Source of the DNA: DASUPK01 sp963774305
GTDB lineage: Bacteria; Actinomycetota; Thermoleophilia; Solirubrobacterales; 70-9
DNA: 64,000 nucleotides
Direction: 5' to 3'
NCBI GenBank assembly: GCA_963774305.1
Contig: CAVZEM010000005.1
Span: 186,001 to 250,000 of the forward strand
Part shown: positions 1-7,781 of the stretch, piece by piece
Position numbering within the stretch: the stretch's first letter is position 1
Layout of the letters: each line of letters starts with the position of its first letter
Translations under genes and position numbers: made by a program
Notes under the pieces: generated by a model
Database searches by the model: none
Seen by the model: the letters and a program-made list of their open reading frames with translations, nothing else
Told to the model about the DNA's origin: nothing

Positions 1-1
1 T

Positions 2-640
2 GCGATGATCGCCAAACAGTTCCTCTCCCTCGACGCCCTGGCCGGCGGTGACCGCGCGGTCCTCGGCATCGGGGTGGGCGGGCGCGAGGACGACTACGAG
101 ATCAGCGGCCTCGACATGTCCGGCCGCGGCAGGTGGCTCGACGACGCCCTGGCGAAGATCCGCGACATCTGGAACGCCGATGGCGATCTCCAGTCCAAGG
201 TCGGTCCCCGCCCCTCCGGCAAGGGCCCCTCCCTCATGGTCGGCGGATACATCCAGAAGGCCTTCGAGCGCGCGGCCAAGTACGGCGACGGCTGGACCCA
301 GGGCGGCTCCGGCGCCTCCCAGTTCGGAGCGGACCTCTCCAACCTCGATGACGCCTGGAAGAAGGCCGGCCGCGACGGCCAGCCCCGGACTTTGGCCCTC
401 GGTTACTTCTGCCTCGGCCCTGACGCACAGGCAAACGTCGAGTCCTACGTAGGCAAGTACTACGCCTGGCTGGGCGACGAGGCGGTCCAGGGCATCGTCT
501 CGGGCGCCCCCAAGGACGCCGACAGCGTCAAGGCGTTCATGAAGGCGTACGAGGAGTGGAACTGCGACGAGCTCATCCTCTTCCCCTGCTCACCTGACCC
601 CGAGCAGGTCACCCTCCTCGCCGAGGCCGCCGGCCTCTAG
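2..640 (+). CDS. LLM-class flavin-dependent oxidoreductase, 5' end outside the window
   Basis: This is the C-terminal part of a luciferase-like (bacterial luciferase/F420-type) monooxygenase or reductase. The open frame runs in from the left edge, so about 70-90 N-terminal residues are missing and the ATG at position 5 is probably internal. The recognisable core is the beta-strand LGIGVGGREDDYE followed by GRGRWLDDALAKIRDIW, then VGGYIQKAFERAAKYGDGW, the typical second half of the TIM-barrel that binds FMN or F420. The natural substrate cannot be told. It is followed after 84 bases by acs in the same direction. The flavin-dependent family is secure; cofactor choice is not. Confidence 0.85.
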   Translation, partial: AMIAKQFLSLDALAGGDRAVLGIGVGGREDDYEISGLDMSGRGRWLDDALAKIRDIWNADGDLQSKVGPRPSGKGPSLMVGGYIQKAFERAAKYGDGWTQGGSGASQFGADLSNLDDAWKKAGRDGQPRTLALGYFCLGPDAQANVESYVGKYYAWLGDEAVQGIVSGAPKDADSVKAFMKAYEEWNCDELILFPCSPDPEQVTLLAEAAGL

Positions 641-723
641 GCCCGCAAGCTCAAAGCCAACCTGTCTGGCCCGTCGTGGCAAGTAACTTCCCCTCCACTA
701 ACTTCGAGAAGGAGTGAGGAGAG

Positions 724-2709
724 ATGGCAGAGGTGAAGACCGAGAACCTCGAGAAGCAACTCGAGTCGATGCTCGACATCGAGAAATTCCCGCCGCCCGA
801 AGACTTCAAGAAGGACGCGCTCGTCACCGACGAGTCCATATACGAGGAAGCCGCCAAGGACCCCGAGGCCTTCTGGCAGCGCCAGGCCGACGAGCTGATC
901 GACTGGGCCGAGAAGCCGTCCCAGACCCTGGATGACTCCAACCCGCCCTTCTACAAGTGGTTCGCGGACGGCAAGCTGAACGTCTCGCACAACTGCCTCG
1001 ACCGCCACGTTGAGGCCGGCAACGGCGACCGCATCGCCTTCCACTGGCGCGGGGAGGAGGGCGAGGAGCGCGACATCACCTACGCCGAGCTCCTGCAGGA
1101 GGTCCAGCGCTTCGCCAACGCGCTCAAGGACCGCGGCATCGGCAAGGGGGACATCGTCGGCATCTATCTGCCGATGATCCCGGAGGTCCTGATCTCGATG
1201 CTCGCCTGCGCCCGCATCGGCGCCCCGCACAACGTCGTCTTCGGTGGTTTCTCGGCCGAGGCCGTCAAGGAGCGCATGGAGTTCTCCGACGCCAAGGCGC
1301 TGATCACCGTGGACGGCGCCCGCCGCAAGGGCAAGACCGCACCGATCAAGAGCGCCGTGGACGAGGAGGGCATCGGCGACCTCGATTCGATCGAGACCAT
1401 CTTCGTGGTCCGCGCCACCGGGGCCGACTGCGAGATGAAGGAGGGGCGCGACGTTTGGTTCGACGAGGCGATGGAGAGGGCCGACGCGGAGTGCCCGGCG
1501 GAGCCCATGGAGGCCGAGCATCCGCTCTTCGTCCTCTACACCTCAGGCTCCACCGCCAAGCCCAAGGGCGTGCTCCACACCACGGGCGGCTACCTGCTCG
1601 GCGTCACATTCACCCACCGCTACGTCTTCGACCTGAAGCCGGAGACGGACGTCTTCTGGTGCGGGGCGGACGTCGGCTGGGTAACGGGTCACTCCTACAT
1701 CCTCTACGGGCCCCTCTCCAACGGCGCCACCGGCGTGATGTACGAGGGTGCCCCGGACTATCCGGACAAGGACGTGTGGTGGGACATCATCGAGCGCTAC
1801 AAGGTGTCGATCTTCTACACGGCGCCGACCGCGATCCGCGCCTGCATCAAGTGGGGCGTCGAGTATCCCGCCAAGCACGACCTCTCCTCGCTGCGCCTGC
1901 TCGGCACCGTCGGCGAGCCGATCAATCCGAAGGCATGGCTCTGGTACTACCAGGTGATCGGCGGCGAGCGCTGCCCGATCGTGGATACCTGGTGGCAGAC
2001 CGAGACGGGCCACATCCTGATCAGCGCGCTGCCGGGCGTCACCCCGGCAAAGCCCGGCTCGGCGACCAAGCCGCTGCCCGGCATCGACGCCGCCGTCCTC
2101 GACGAGGAAGGCAAAGAGGTCGACGCGGAACAAGGCTACCTCGCCCTGCGCCACCCCTGGCCGGGCATGCTCCGCACCCTGTTCAGGGAGGACGACAGGT
2201 TCAAGGAGACCTACTACTCCAAGTGGGACGAAACGACCTACTTCGTCGGCGACGCCGCGCGCCAGGACGAGGACGGCTACTTCTGGATCCTCGGCCGGGT
2301 GGACGACGTGGTGAACGTCTCCGGCCACCGTCTATCGACGGCGGAGGTCGAATCGGCGATCGTCTCCCATCCGAAGGTGGCCGAGAGCGCCGTGATCGGC
2401 ATCGCGGACGAGGACACGGGTCAGGCGATCTGCGCCTTCGTCACCCTCGAGGGTGACCTGGAGGGCTCCGACGAGATGCAGAAGGAGATCAACGACCACG
2501 TCGCCCACCGCATCTCGAAGATCGCCCGGCCGAAGCGGATCGTCTGGGCCGGCGACCTGCCGAAGACGCGCTCCGGCAAGATCATGCGCCGGCTCCTCCG
2601 CGATATCGGTGAGGGCCGCGAGCTCGGTGACGTGACGACGCTCCGCGACCCCGCCGTGATGGACCAGCTCGAGGGCAAGGTCAAGGAGATCCAGTCCAAG
2701 GAGGGCTAG
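724..2709 (+). CDS. acs: Acetyl-CoA synthetase
   Basis: AMP-forming acetate-CoA ligase: acetate + ATP + CoA gives acetyl-CoA + AMP + PPi, in the cytoplasm. The 661-residue length is normal for Acs. The adenylation signature YTSGSTAKPKGV starts near residue 272, the Acs-specific WWQTETG near 423, the GRVDDVVNVSGHRLSTAE hinge region follows, and the C-terminal TRSGKIMRR places the regulatory acetyl-lysine at about residue 619. The ATG is set by a strong Shine-Dalgarno (GAAGGAGTGAGGAG) just upstream. Activity is probably controlled by reversible lysine acetylation, as in the family. It is likely a monocistronic unit; the next gene is on the other strand. Confidence 0.97.
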   Translation: MAEVKTENLEKQLESMLDIEKFPPPEDFKKDALVTDESIYEEAAKDPEAFWQRQADELIDWAEKPSQTLDDSNPPFYKWFADGKLNVSHNCLDRHVEAGNGDRIAFHWRGEEGEERDITYAELLQEVQRFANALKDRGIGKGDIVGIYLPMIPEVLISMLACARIGAPHNVVFGGFSAEAVKERMEFSDAKALITVDGARRKGKTAPIKSAVDEEGIGDLDSIETIFVVRATGADCEMKEGRDVWFDEAMERADAECPAEPMEAEHPLFVLYTSGSTAKPKGVLHTTGGYLLGVTFTHRYVFDLKPETDVFWCGADVGWVTGHSYILYGPLSNGATGVMYEGAPDYPDKDVWWDIIERYKVSIFYTAPTAIRACIKWGVEYPAKHDLSSLRLLGTVGEPINPKAWLWYYQVIGGERCPIVDTWWQTETGHILISALPGVTPAKPGSATKPLPGIDAAVLDEEGKEVDAEQGYLALRHPWPGMLRTLFREDDRFKETYYSKWDETTYFVGDAARQDEDGYFWILGRVDDVVNVSGHRLSTAEVESAIVSHPKVAESAVIGIADEDTGQAICAFVTLEGDLEGSDEMQKEINDHVAHRISKIARPKRIVWAGDLPKTRSGKIMRRLLRDIGEGRELGDVTTLRDPAVMDQLEGKVKEIQSKEG

Positions 2710-2721
2710 CGGCCGCGGGCT

Positions 2722-3348
2722 CTAAGCCGACCTGGCCCTGCGCAGAGCCGGGCGCACGCTCCCGGGCAGCTCCAGGCGAACCCGCCAGGCAGCGCCGGAG
2801 AAGTTGCGGTTGGCCACCGTGGCGAAGCCCTGCTCGTCCTCGCGCAGGGCCAGGAGCAGGTGCGCCACCCGGTCGCCGGGCGGCAGATCTTCCCCCTCGC
2901 CGACCCGCACGCAGAAGCAATGAACCCGGTGGCCGCCAGGGCGCACCAGGATCGCGCCCTCCTGACCGACCAGCCACGCTCCGAGCCTTCCCCGCTCCAG
3001 GGCAAGGCCGGTCTCGCTGAGCAGCTCTCGGCTGTCATGGCCGACCAGGTCTCCGAGCAGACCGAGCGCCGTGTGCTCCCCGGGACTCCTGGCGGGGCCG
3101 ATCGGCTTCACGCCCCGGGCACCGCGCCGCGCCTGGAGGTGGAGGACGGCGATCCCATGACCCAGGAAGATCGCCGAGACCGGGCAGGCGAGCGGCTGGA
3201 TCCAGATCAGCAGCGCCGCGGGCAGGCCGAAGGTGACCACGATCCCGACGCTCCAGAGCGTCCAGATCCGGCCCTCGCGGGCCAGGCTCCTCTGACTCGC
3301 CCGCCGCCGCCATGGCATCGCGGCGGCTTCGGCGAGGACCGCGTCCAT
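2722..3348 (-). CDS. Conserved hypothetical membrane protein (208 aa)
   Basis: I do not recognise this family. The first ~30 residues are basic and hydrophilic, then two closely spaced hydrophobic segments (about residues 30-47 and 52-70, containing FGLPAALLIW and AIFLGHGIAVLHL) form a membrane hairpin. The rest (residues 75-208) is soluble with alternating beta/alpha character (GRLGAWLVGQEGAILVRPGG, DLPPGDRVAHLLLAL), resembling a small nuclease- or protease-like cytoplasmic domain without an obvious catalytic motif. The ATG abuts the TAG stop of the upstream reverse gene (TAGATG), so the two are almost certainly co-transcribed and translationally coupled. Confidence 0.7.
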   Translation of the reverse strand: MDAVLAEAAAMPWRRRASQRSLAREGRIWTLWSVGIVVTFGLPAALLIWIQPLACPVSAIFLGHGIAVLHLQARRGARGVKPIGPARSPGEHTALGLLGDLVGHDSRELLSETGLALERGRLGAWLVGQEGAILVRPGGHRVHCFCVRVGEGEDLPPGDRVAHLLLALREDEQGFATVANRNFSGAAWRVRLELPGSVRPALRRARSA

Positions 3349-3573
3349 CTAACCGCCGGCGATGGGACGCCGCATCACGACCAGCTCGGCGTCGAGCGGC
3401 AGCTCGCGCACGACCTCGGCCGATCCATCCGCGAGGGTGGCGCTCGCCAGCATGCCCCCGTCGAGCTCGCGGCGGAAGGCCTCGATCGCGGCACGCTGCG
3501 AGCCTGCGTCCTCGGCCGTCCAGCTCGCCAGCTCGGTGTGCCCCGTCCGGTCCAGCCTGATCAACCTCGACAT
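3349..3573 (-). CDS. Conserved hypothetical protein (74 aa), first gene of a two-gene unit
   Basis: A 74-residue protein beginning MSRLIRLDRTGHTEL and ending ELVVMRRPIAGG. The start is chosen at the internal ATG because a near-perfect Shine-Dalgarno (AAGGAGG) lies six bases before it, whereas the longer open frame runs back over the leuS promoter. The sequence reads as a short beta-strand, a helix (SQRAAIEAFRRELDGGM) and a final strand, compatible with a small alpha/beta or ubiquitin-like fold, but I cannot name it. It is divergent from leuS and directly upstream of, and coupled to, the membrane protein at 2722-3348. Confidence 0.7.
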   Translation of the reverse strand: MSRLIRLDRTGHTELASWTAEDAGSQRAAIEAFRRELDGGMLASATLADGSAEVVRELPLDAELVVMRRPIAGG

Positions 3574-3644
3574 CGAATCCTCCTTCCCTCTCCTCTGATC
3601 TGAATATACGACCTGGGTCCGGCAGCCGATCAGGGGACGGTTCG

Positions 3645-3650
3645 TACACT
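3645..3650 (+). promoter_or_regulatory. -10 element of leuS, leaderless type
   Basis: TACACT lies six bases before the GTG start of leuS, preceded by TTCG. No Shine-Dalgarno is present, so transcription probably begins at or next to the start codon. Confidence 0.6.
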
Positions 3651-3656
3651 GGCCGC

Positions 3657-6179
3657 GTGGCAACGGAACCGCAGACACCCGAGAGCACCGAGCGCTACGA
3701 CCCAGCGGCGATCGAGCGAAAGTGGCAGCTCGTCTGGGAGGCGGAGAACACATGGGTGGTCGCCAACCCCGGCTCTCCCGAGTTCGACGAGTCGAAGCCG
3801 AAGAGCTACGTGCTCGAGATGCTGCCCTACCCATCCGGCGAGCCGCATGTCGGCCACCTGAAGACGTACTCGGTGGGCGACGCGATCGCGCACTTCCGCC
3901 GCCGACGCGGCTTCAGCGTCCTGCATCCGATGGGCTACGACGCCTTCGGACTGCCGGCGGAGAACAACGCGATCCAGACCGGTGAGCACCCCCGCGAGGC
4001 GACAGAGAAGTCGATCGCCTCCTTCCGGGAGCAGTTCATGCGCTGGGGCATCTCGATCGACTGGACCCGTGAGCTCGGCACGCACCAGCCGAGCTACTAC
4101 CGCTGGACCCAATGGATCTTCCTGAAGCTGTATGAGCGCGGCCTGGCGCATCGCCACGAGGCCCCCGTGCACTGGTGCCCCAAGGACCAGACCGTGCTGG
4201 CCAACGAGCAGGTGATCGACGGGCATTGCGAGCGCTGCGGGACGCTGGTGGAGCTGCGCCAGCTGGAGCAGTGGTTCTTCCGGATCACCGAGTACGCCCA
4301 GCAGTTGCTCGACGACTTCGACCTGCTCGAGTCGTGGCCCGAGAACGTGATCACGATGCAGCGCAACTGGATCGGGCGGTCCGACGGGGCCGAGGTGATC
4401 TTCCGCTGCGAGGAGCTCGACCTCGATTTCCCGGTCTTCACCACGCGCCCGGACACGCTCTTCGGCGCGACCTTCTTCGTCGTCGCCCCTGAGCATCCGC
4501 TGGTCGAGCAGCTCGCCGCCGGGACCGAGCACGAACAGGCCGTGCGCGAGTACGTCAACGAGTCCGCCCGCACCCCGGCGGAGGACCGCGCCGATGAGGA
4601 GCGCCAGAAGACCGGCGTGCCGCTCGGCCGCGAGGTCGTCAACCCCGTGAACGGCGAGCGCATCCCCATGTTCGTCGCCGACTACGTGCTGATGGAGTAC
4701 GGCACCGGCGCGATCATGGCCGTCCCGGCCCATGACGAGCGGGACTACGAGTTCGCCAAGGCGTACGACCTGCCGATTCGGCGGGTCATCGAAGGAGTCG
4801 ATTCCGAGCAGGCCCGAGACGACGAGGGCCTGCCGTACTCGGGGGACGGCGAGATGGTCAACTCGGGCCGCTTCGACGGCAGGCACAACCGCGAGGCGTA
4901 CGACGAAATCATCGAGTGGCTCGCCTCGGAGCGGCGCGGCAAGCGGGCCGTCAACTACCGCCTCCGGGACTGGCTGGTCTCCCGGCAGCGCTACTGGGGA
5001 GCGCCCATCCCGATCCTCTACTGCGACGAGTGCGGAATGGTCCCGGTTCCCGAGGACCAGCTGCCGGTGCTGCTGCCGGACATCGAGGAGTACGCCCCGA
5101 AGGGAAAGAGCCCGCTGGCGGCTGCCGAGGACTGGGTGAAGACGGAGTGCCCGAAGTGTGGTGGGGAGGCCCGGCGAGAGACCGACACGATGGACACCTT
5201 CGTCGACTCCTCCTGGTACTTCCTCCGCTACCTGGACCCCAACAACGACGAGGAATGCTGGGCCCGTGAGGTCGCCGACTACTGGATGCCCGTCGACCAG
5301 TACATCGGGGGCGTCGAGCACGCGATCCTCCATCTGATGTACGCGCGCTTCTTCGTGAAGGCCCTGCACGACATGGACCTGCTGGAGGCGCGCGAGCCAT
5401 TCGCGAACCTGTTCACCCAGGGGATGATCACCCGCGACGGGGCGAAGATGTCCAAGTCCCGCGGCAACACGGTCAGTCCGGCCGAGTACGTGGAGCGCTT
5501 CGGCGCAGACACCCTGCGGACGTACATCTGCTTCATGGGGCCTCCGATCAAGGGAGGCGACTGGTCGGATGAGGGTGCCGAGGGGATCTTCCGGTTCCTG
5601 TCGCGGCTCTGGCGGCTGGGGCGCGAGGTGGCCGACCGAACCGACTCAGGGGCGTCAACCGGCGGCGCGGCGGGGGATTCCCGCGAGCTGCTGGCCAAGG
5701 CGCATTGGGCGATCGACAAGGTCACGCGCGACATCGATCCGCGCTTCCAGTTCAACACGGCGATCTCCGCGGTCATGGAGCTGGTCAACGAGATCTACCG
5801 GCTCAAGGACGGCCTCTACGACGACCCGAACGGCGCGGCCGCCGTCCGCTTCGCGACCTCGACCGCGGTCTCGCTGCTCTTCCCATTCGCACCGCACCTC
5901 TGCTCGGAGGTCTACGAGTGGCTGGCGGGTGAGCGCATCTGGGAGCAGCCATGGCCCGAGGCGGACCCCGAGCTGCTCGAGCGAGACACCTACATGCTGG
6001 TCGTGCAGGTGAACGGCAAGCTCAGGGACCGGATCGAGGTGGGCGCCGATACGGAGGAGAAGGAGCTGCTGGAGGTGGCCAAATCCAGCGAGAACGTGCA
6101 GCGCCACCTCGACGGGAAGGCTGTGGCCAAGGAGATCGTTGTCCCAGGCCGGCTGGTCAACTTTGTCGTAAAAGGATGA
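3657..6179 (+). CDS. leuS: Leucyl-tRNA synthetase
   Basis: Class Ia aminoacyl-tRNA synthetase charging tRNA-Leu. The 840-residue protein starts at GTG, six bases after a TACACT -10 hexamer. The HIGH-type motif is PYPSGEPHVGHL (HVGH near residue 64) and the KMSKS motif is intact near residue 596 (DGAKMSKSRGNT). The CP1 editing domain lies between them, with the TTRPDTLFG motif. A zinc-type Cys pair pattern (CPKDQTVLANEQVIDGHCER) follows the catalytic half-domain. The C-terminus has the anticodon-binding and Leu-specific domains. It is divergent from the 74-aa hypothetical gene. Confidence 0.98.
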   Translation: MATEPQTPESTERYDPAAIERKWQLVWEAENTWVVANPGSPEFDESKPKSYVLEMLPYPSGEPHVGHLKTYSVGDAIAHFRRRRGFSVLHPMGYDAFGLPAENNAIQTGEHPREATEKSIASFREQFMRWGISIDWTRELGTHQPSYYRWTQWIFLKLYERGLAHRHEAPVHWCPKDQTVLANEQVIDGHCERCGTLVELRQLEQWFFRITEYAQQLLDDFDLLESWPENVITMQRNWIGRSDGAEVIFRCEELDLDFPVFTTRPDTLFGATFFVVAPEHPLVEQLAAGTEHEQAVREYVNESARTPAEDRADEERQKTGVPLGREVVNPVNGERIPMFVADYVLMEYGTGAIMAVPAHDERDYEFAKAYDLPIRRVIEGVDSEQARDDEGLPYSGDGEMVNSGRFDGRHNREAYDEIIEWLASERRGKRAVNYRLRDWLVSRQRYWGAPIPILYCDECGMVPVPEDQLPVLLPDIEEYAPKGKSPLAAAEDWVKTECPKCGGEARRETDTMDTFVDSSWYFLRYLDPNNDEECWAREVADYWMPVDQYIGGVEHAILHLMYARFFVKALHDMDLLEAREPFANLFTQGMITRDGAKMSKSRGNTVSPAEYVERFGADTLRTYICFMGPPIKGGDWSDEGAEGIFRFLSRLWRLGREVADRTDSGASTGGAAGDSRELLAKAHWAIDKVTRDIDPRFQFNTAISAVMELVNEIYRLKDGLYDDPNGAAAVRFATSTAVSLLFPFAPHLCSEVYEWLAGERIWEQPWPEADPELLERDTYMLVVQVNGKLRDRIEVGADTEEKELLEVAKSSENVQRHLDGKAVAKEIVVPGRLVNFVVKG

Positions 6180-6184
6180 TCTGC

Positions 6185-6190
6185 TAGAAA
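6185..6190 (+). promoter_or_regulatory. Possible -10 element of the cupin gene, leaderless type
   Basis: TAGAAA sits six bases before the GTG at 6197, the same geometry as other leaderless promoters in this window, although the last base departs from TAnnnT. Confidence 0.35.
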
Positions 6191-6196
6191 GGCCGC

Positions 6197-6592
6197 GTGC
6201 TGGTCAGGCGGCTCGCGGAGGCTCCCACGGAGGAGTGGCACAGGCTCCGCAATCACATCCTCATGGACGCCGGAGAGCTTGGCTCCCGCAACATGTCAGT
6301 GACCTGGCTGGAGGTCCCGGCGGGCATCGACCAGGGGCTCCACTCCCACGAGGAGGCCGAGCAGGTCTACATCGTGGTGAGCGGCCGGGGCACCATGACC
6401 GTCGCGGGCGACACCCAGGAGATCGCCGAGGGCGACCTGGTCCTGGTCCCGCCGGCCACCGATCACTCCATCGCGAACGGCAATTCCTCGGATCTCTGCT
6501 GCGTCTCGGTCCAGTCGCCGCCGGTCACCTCGTCGGAGGTCTTCGGCCGCTCCGGCGTCGGCGTCGCCTCGGAATACGACGAGGAGGAGTAG
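6197..6592 (+). CDS. Cupin-domain protein (131 aa)
   Basis: Single-domain small beta-barrel (cupin). The metal-binding motif is visible as H49-x-H51-x3-E55 (LHSHEEAEQVY) followed by the second cupin motif GDLVLVPPATDHSIAN with H90. It is therefore likely a metal-dependent enzyme or ligand-binding protein; the substrate cannot be inferred. The GTG start lies 17 bases after the leuS stop and six bases after a TAGAAA hexamer. The C-terminal tail is acidic (SEYDEEE). The end of the gene, GAGGAGGAG, doubles as the ribosome-binding site for the next gene, so both are probably expressed together. Confidence 0.85.
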   Translation: MLVRRLAEAPTEEWHRLRNHILMDAGELGSRNMSVTWLEVPAGIDQGLHSHEEAEQVYIVVSGRGTMTVAGDTQEIAEGDLVLVPPATDHSIANGNSSDLCCVSVQSPPVTSSEVFGRSGVGVASEYDEEE

Positions 6593-6595
6593 CCC

Positions 6596-6862
6596 CTGAC
6601 CCGCAAGCGGGTCGTGGTGTGCGGGCGGGTGCAGGGGGTCTTCTTCCGGGACACCACCAGGAGGCGCGCCGAGGCGGCGGGCGTCGCGGGGTGGGTCCGC
6701 AACAGGTCTGACGGAGCCGTCGAGGCGGTGTTCGAGGGCGAGCCGCAGGCTGTCGAGGAGATGGTCGAGTTCTCCCGGCGCGGGCCGGGCCGTGCCGAGG
6801 TGACATCGATCGAGGTGGTGGACGAGGAGCCCGAGGGACTCTCAGGATTCGCGGTCCGCTAA
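6596..6862 (+). CDS. acyP: Acylphosphatase, probable CTG start
   Basis: Small enzyme hydrolysing carboxyl-phosphate bonds. The signature GRVQGVFFRDTTRR carries the phosphate-binding Arg, and GWVRNRSDGAVE carries the catalytic Asn. The first ATG/GTG/TTG in frame is GTG at 6614, which would cut into the first beta-strand. Starting at CTG 6596 gives a normal N-terminus (TRKRVVVCGRVQG), and GAGGAGGAG lies 5-8 bases before it, while nothing similar serves the GTG. I therefore prefer CTG. The gene starts three bases after the cupin stop codon. Confidence 0.85.
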   Translation: MTRKRVVVCGRVQGVFFRDTTRRRAEAAGVAGWVRNRSDGAVEAVFEGEPQAVEEMVEFSRRGPGRAEVTSIEVVDEEPEGLSGFAVR

Positions 6863-6936
6863 GCCGCCTCCAACAGGTCGCTCATCCGGCACCAACCGGC
6901 AGCATCCGATGAGGGGCGTCGGGTGAGCCTTCGCTG

Positions 6937-7509
6937 GTGGCCAATGTCACTCGAACCCAGCTGCTCCTCTACGCGGTGATCGCGATCGCCGTCCTGGTGA
7001 TCGGCGCCCGCTGGATCCGGTCCGGCGGGGGTGAGACCGCCGGTGGCGCCGCGCTGAGCTTCGCGGCGGATTCCTCGCACGAGGCCGAGGGAACGCGCGA
7101 CGTGGTCGTGCATGTCGCTGGAGACGTGCGGCGCCCGGGCGTCTACCGGCTGCCCGCCGGATCGCGGGTGACCGATGCGGTCAGGCGGGCGGGCGGGTTC
7201 GCCGGTGATGCGAATCAGGACGCGATCAACCTCGCGGCGCGGCTCAGCGACGGCCAGCAGGTCGTCGTGCCCGGGCCGGGCACAGCGGCCGCGAGCTCGG
7301 GCGGGGGCGGGCAGACAGGGCCAATCAGCCTCGGGAGCGCCACCGCCGAGCAACTGGACGGCATCGAGGGGATCGGACCCGTCACGGCCCAGAAGATCAT
7401 CGAGTTCCGTGACCAGCACGGCGGGTTGTCGTCGATCAATCAGCTCGACGAGGTGGACGGCATCGGACCCTCCACCATGGAGACGCTCAGGGCCGCGCTA
7501 CAGCCCTGA
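6937..7509 (+). CDS. comEA: Competence protein ComEA, DNA-binding
   Basis: Membrane-anchored DNA receptor of the natural-transformation machinery. A transmembrane helix occupies about residues 8-24 (LLLYAVIAIAVLVIGA). It is followed by an SLBB domain (residues ~54-105, VVHVAGDVRRPGVYRLP) and two helix-hairpin-helix motifs (GIEGIGPVTAQKI and EVDGIGPSTMETL) that bind double-stranded DNA without sequence preference. GTG start. The partner channel comEC follows 270 bases downstream, the usual pairing, but here a small reverse gene lies between them. Confidence 0.95.
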   Translation: MANVTRTQLLLYAVIAIAVLVIGARWIRSGGGETAGGAALSFAADSSHEAEGTRDVVVHVAGDVRRPGVYRLPAGSRVTDAVRRAGGFAGDANQDAINLAARLSDGQQVVVPGPGTAAASSGGGGQTGPISLGSATAEQLDGIEGIGPVTAQKIIEFRDQHGGLSSINQLDEVDGIGPSTMETLRAALQP

Positions 7510-7520
7510 GCGCTCCGCCG

Positions 7521-7727
7521 TCAGTGACCGAGCAGCCTGTCCCACTCCTGTCGCCGACTGCCCACGTTCTCCTGTTCGGCTTCCTGATTGCCGCGCGGGA
7601 TGCTCCCCGCGTGGCCCTCGGCCGCCTGCATGTTCGCGCGGCGGCTGTCGAGACTGCCCTGCGCGGTTTTCTCGTTCCGGGCGCGTTGCTCCGCACCGCG
7701 CTTCGTTTGCTCGCGGTTCGTGCTCAT
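7521..7727 (-). CDS. Small hydrophilic protein between comEA and comEC (68 aa)
   Basis: Reverse-strand gene starting MSTNREQTKRGAEQRARNEK and ending RRQEWDRLLGH. It is highly charged, Gln/Arg/Glu-rich, with no membrane segment, probably helical or disordered. The ATG at 7727 is preceded by GGAG at five bases. The opposite strand also has an open frame, but that one lacks a plausible start signal and would interrupt nothing. No family recognised. Its position inside the com locus, antisense to any comEA-comEC read-through, is unusual. Confidence 0.5.
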   Translation of the reverse strand: MSTNREQTKRGAEQRARNEKTAQGSLDSRRANMQAAEGHAGSIPRGNQEAEQENVGSRRQEWDRLLGH

Positions 7728-7781
7728 CGCTTCTCCAATGGTCGAAGCTGTGTTCAGTTCCGCGTACCACGTGACCACTGA

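Noticed and set aside
3630..5369. Long reverse open frame opposite leuS
   Set aside because: leuS is unambiguous on the forward strand; the reverse product has no recognisable domain.
7524..7781. Forward 85-codon frame opposite the small reverse gene in the com locus
   Set aside because: The reverse frame has an internal ATG with GGAG at proper distance and a coherent hydrophilic product; the forward one has no start signal and mixed composition.
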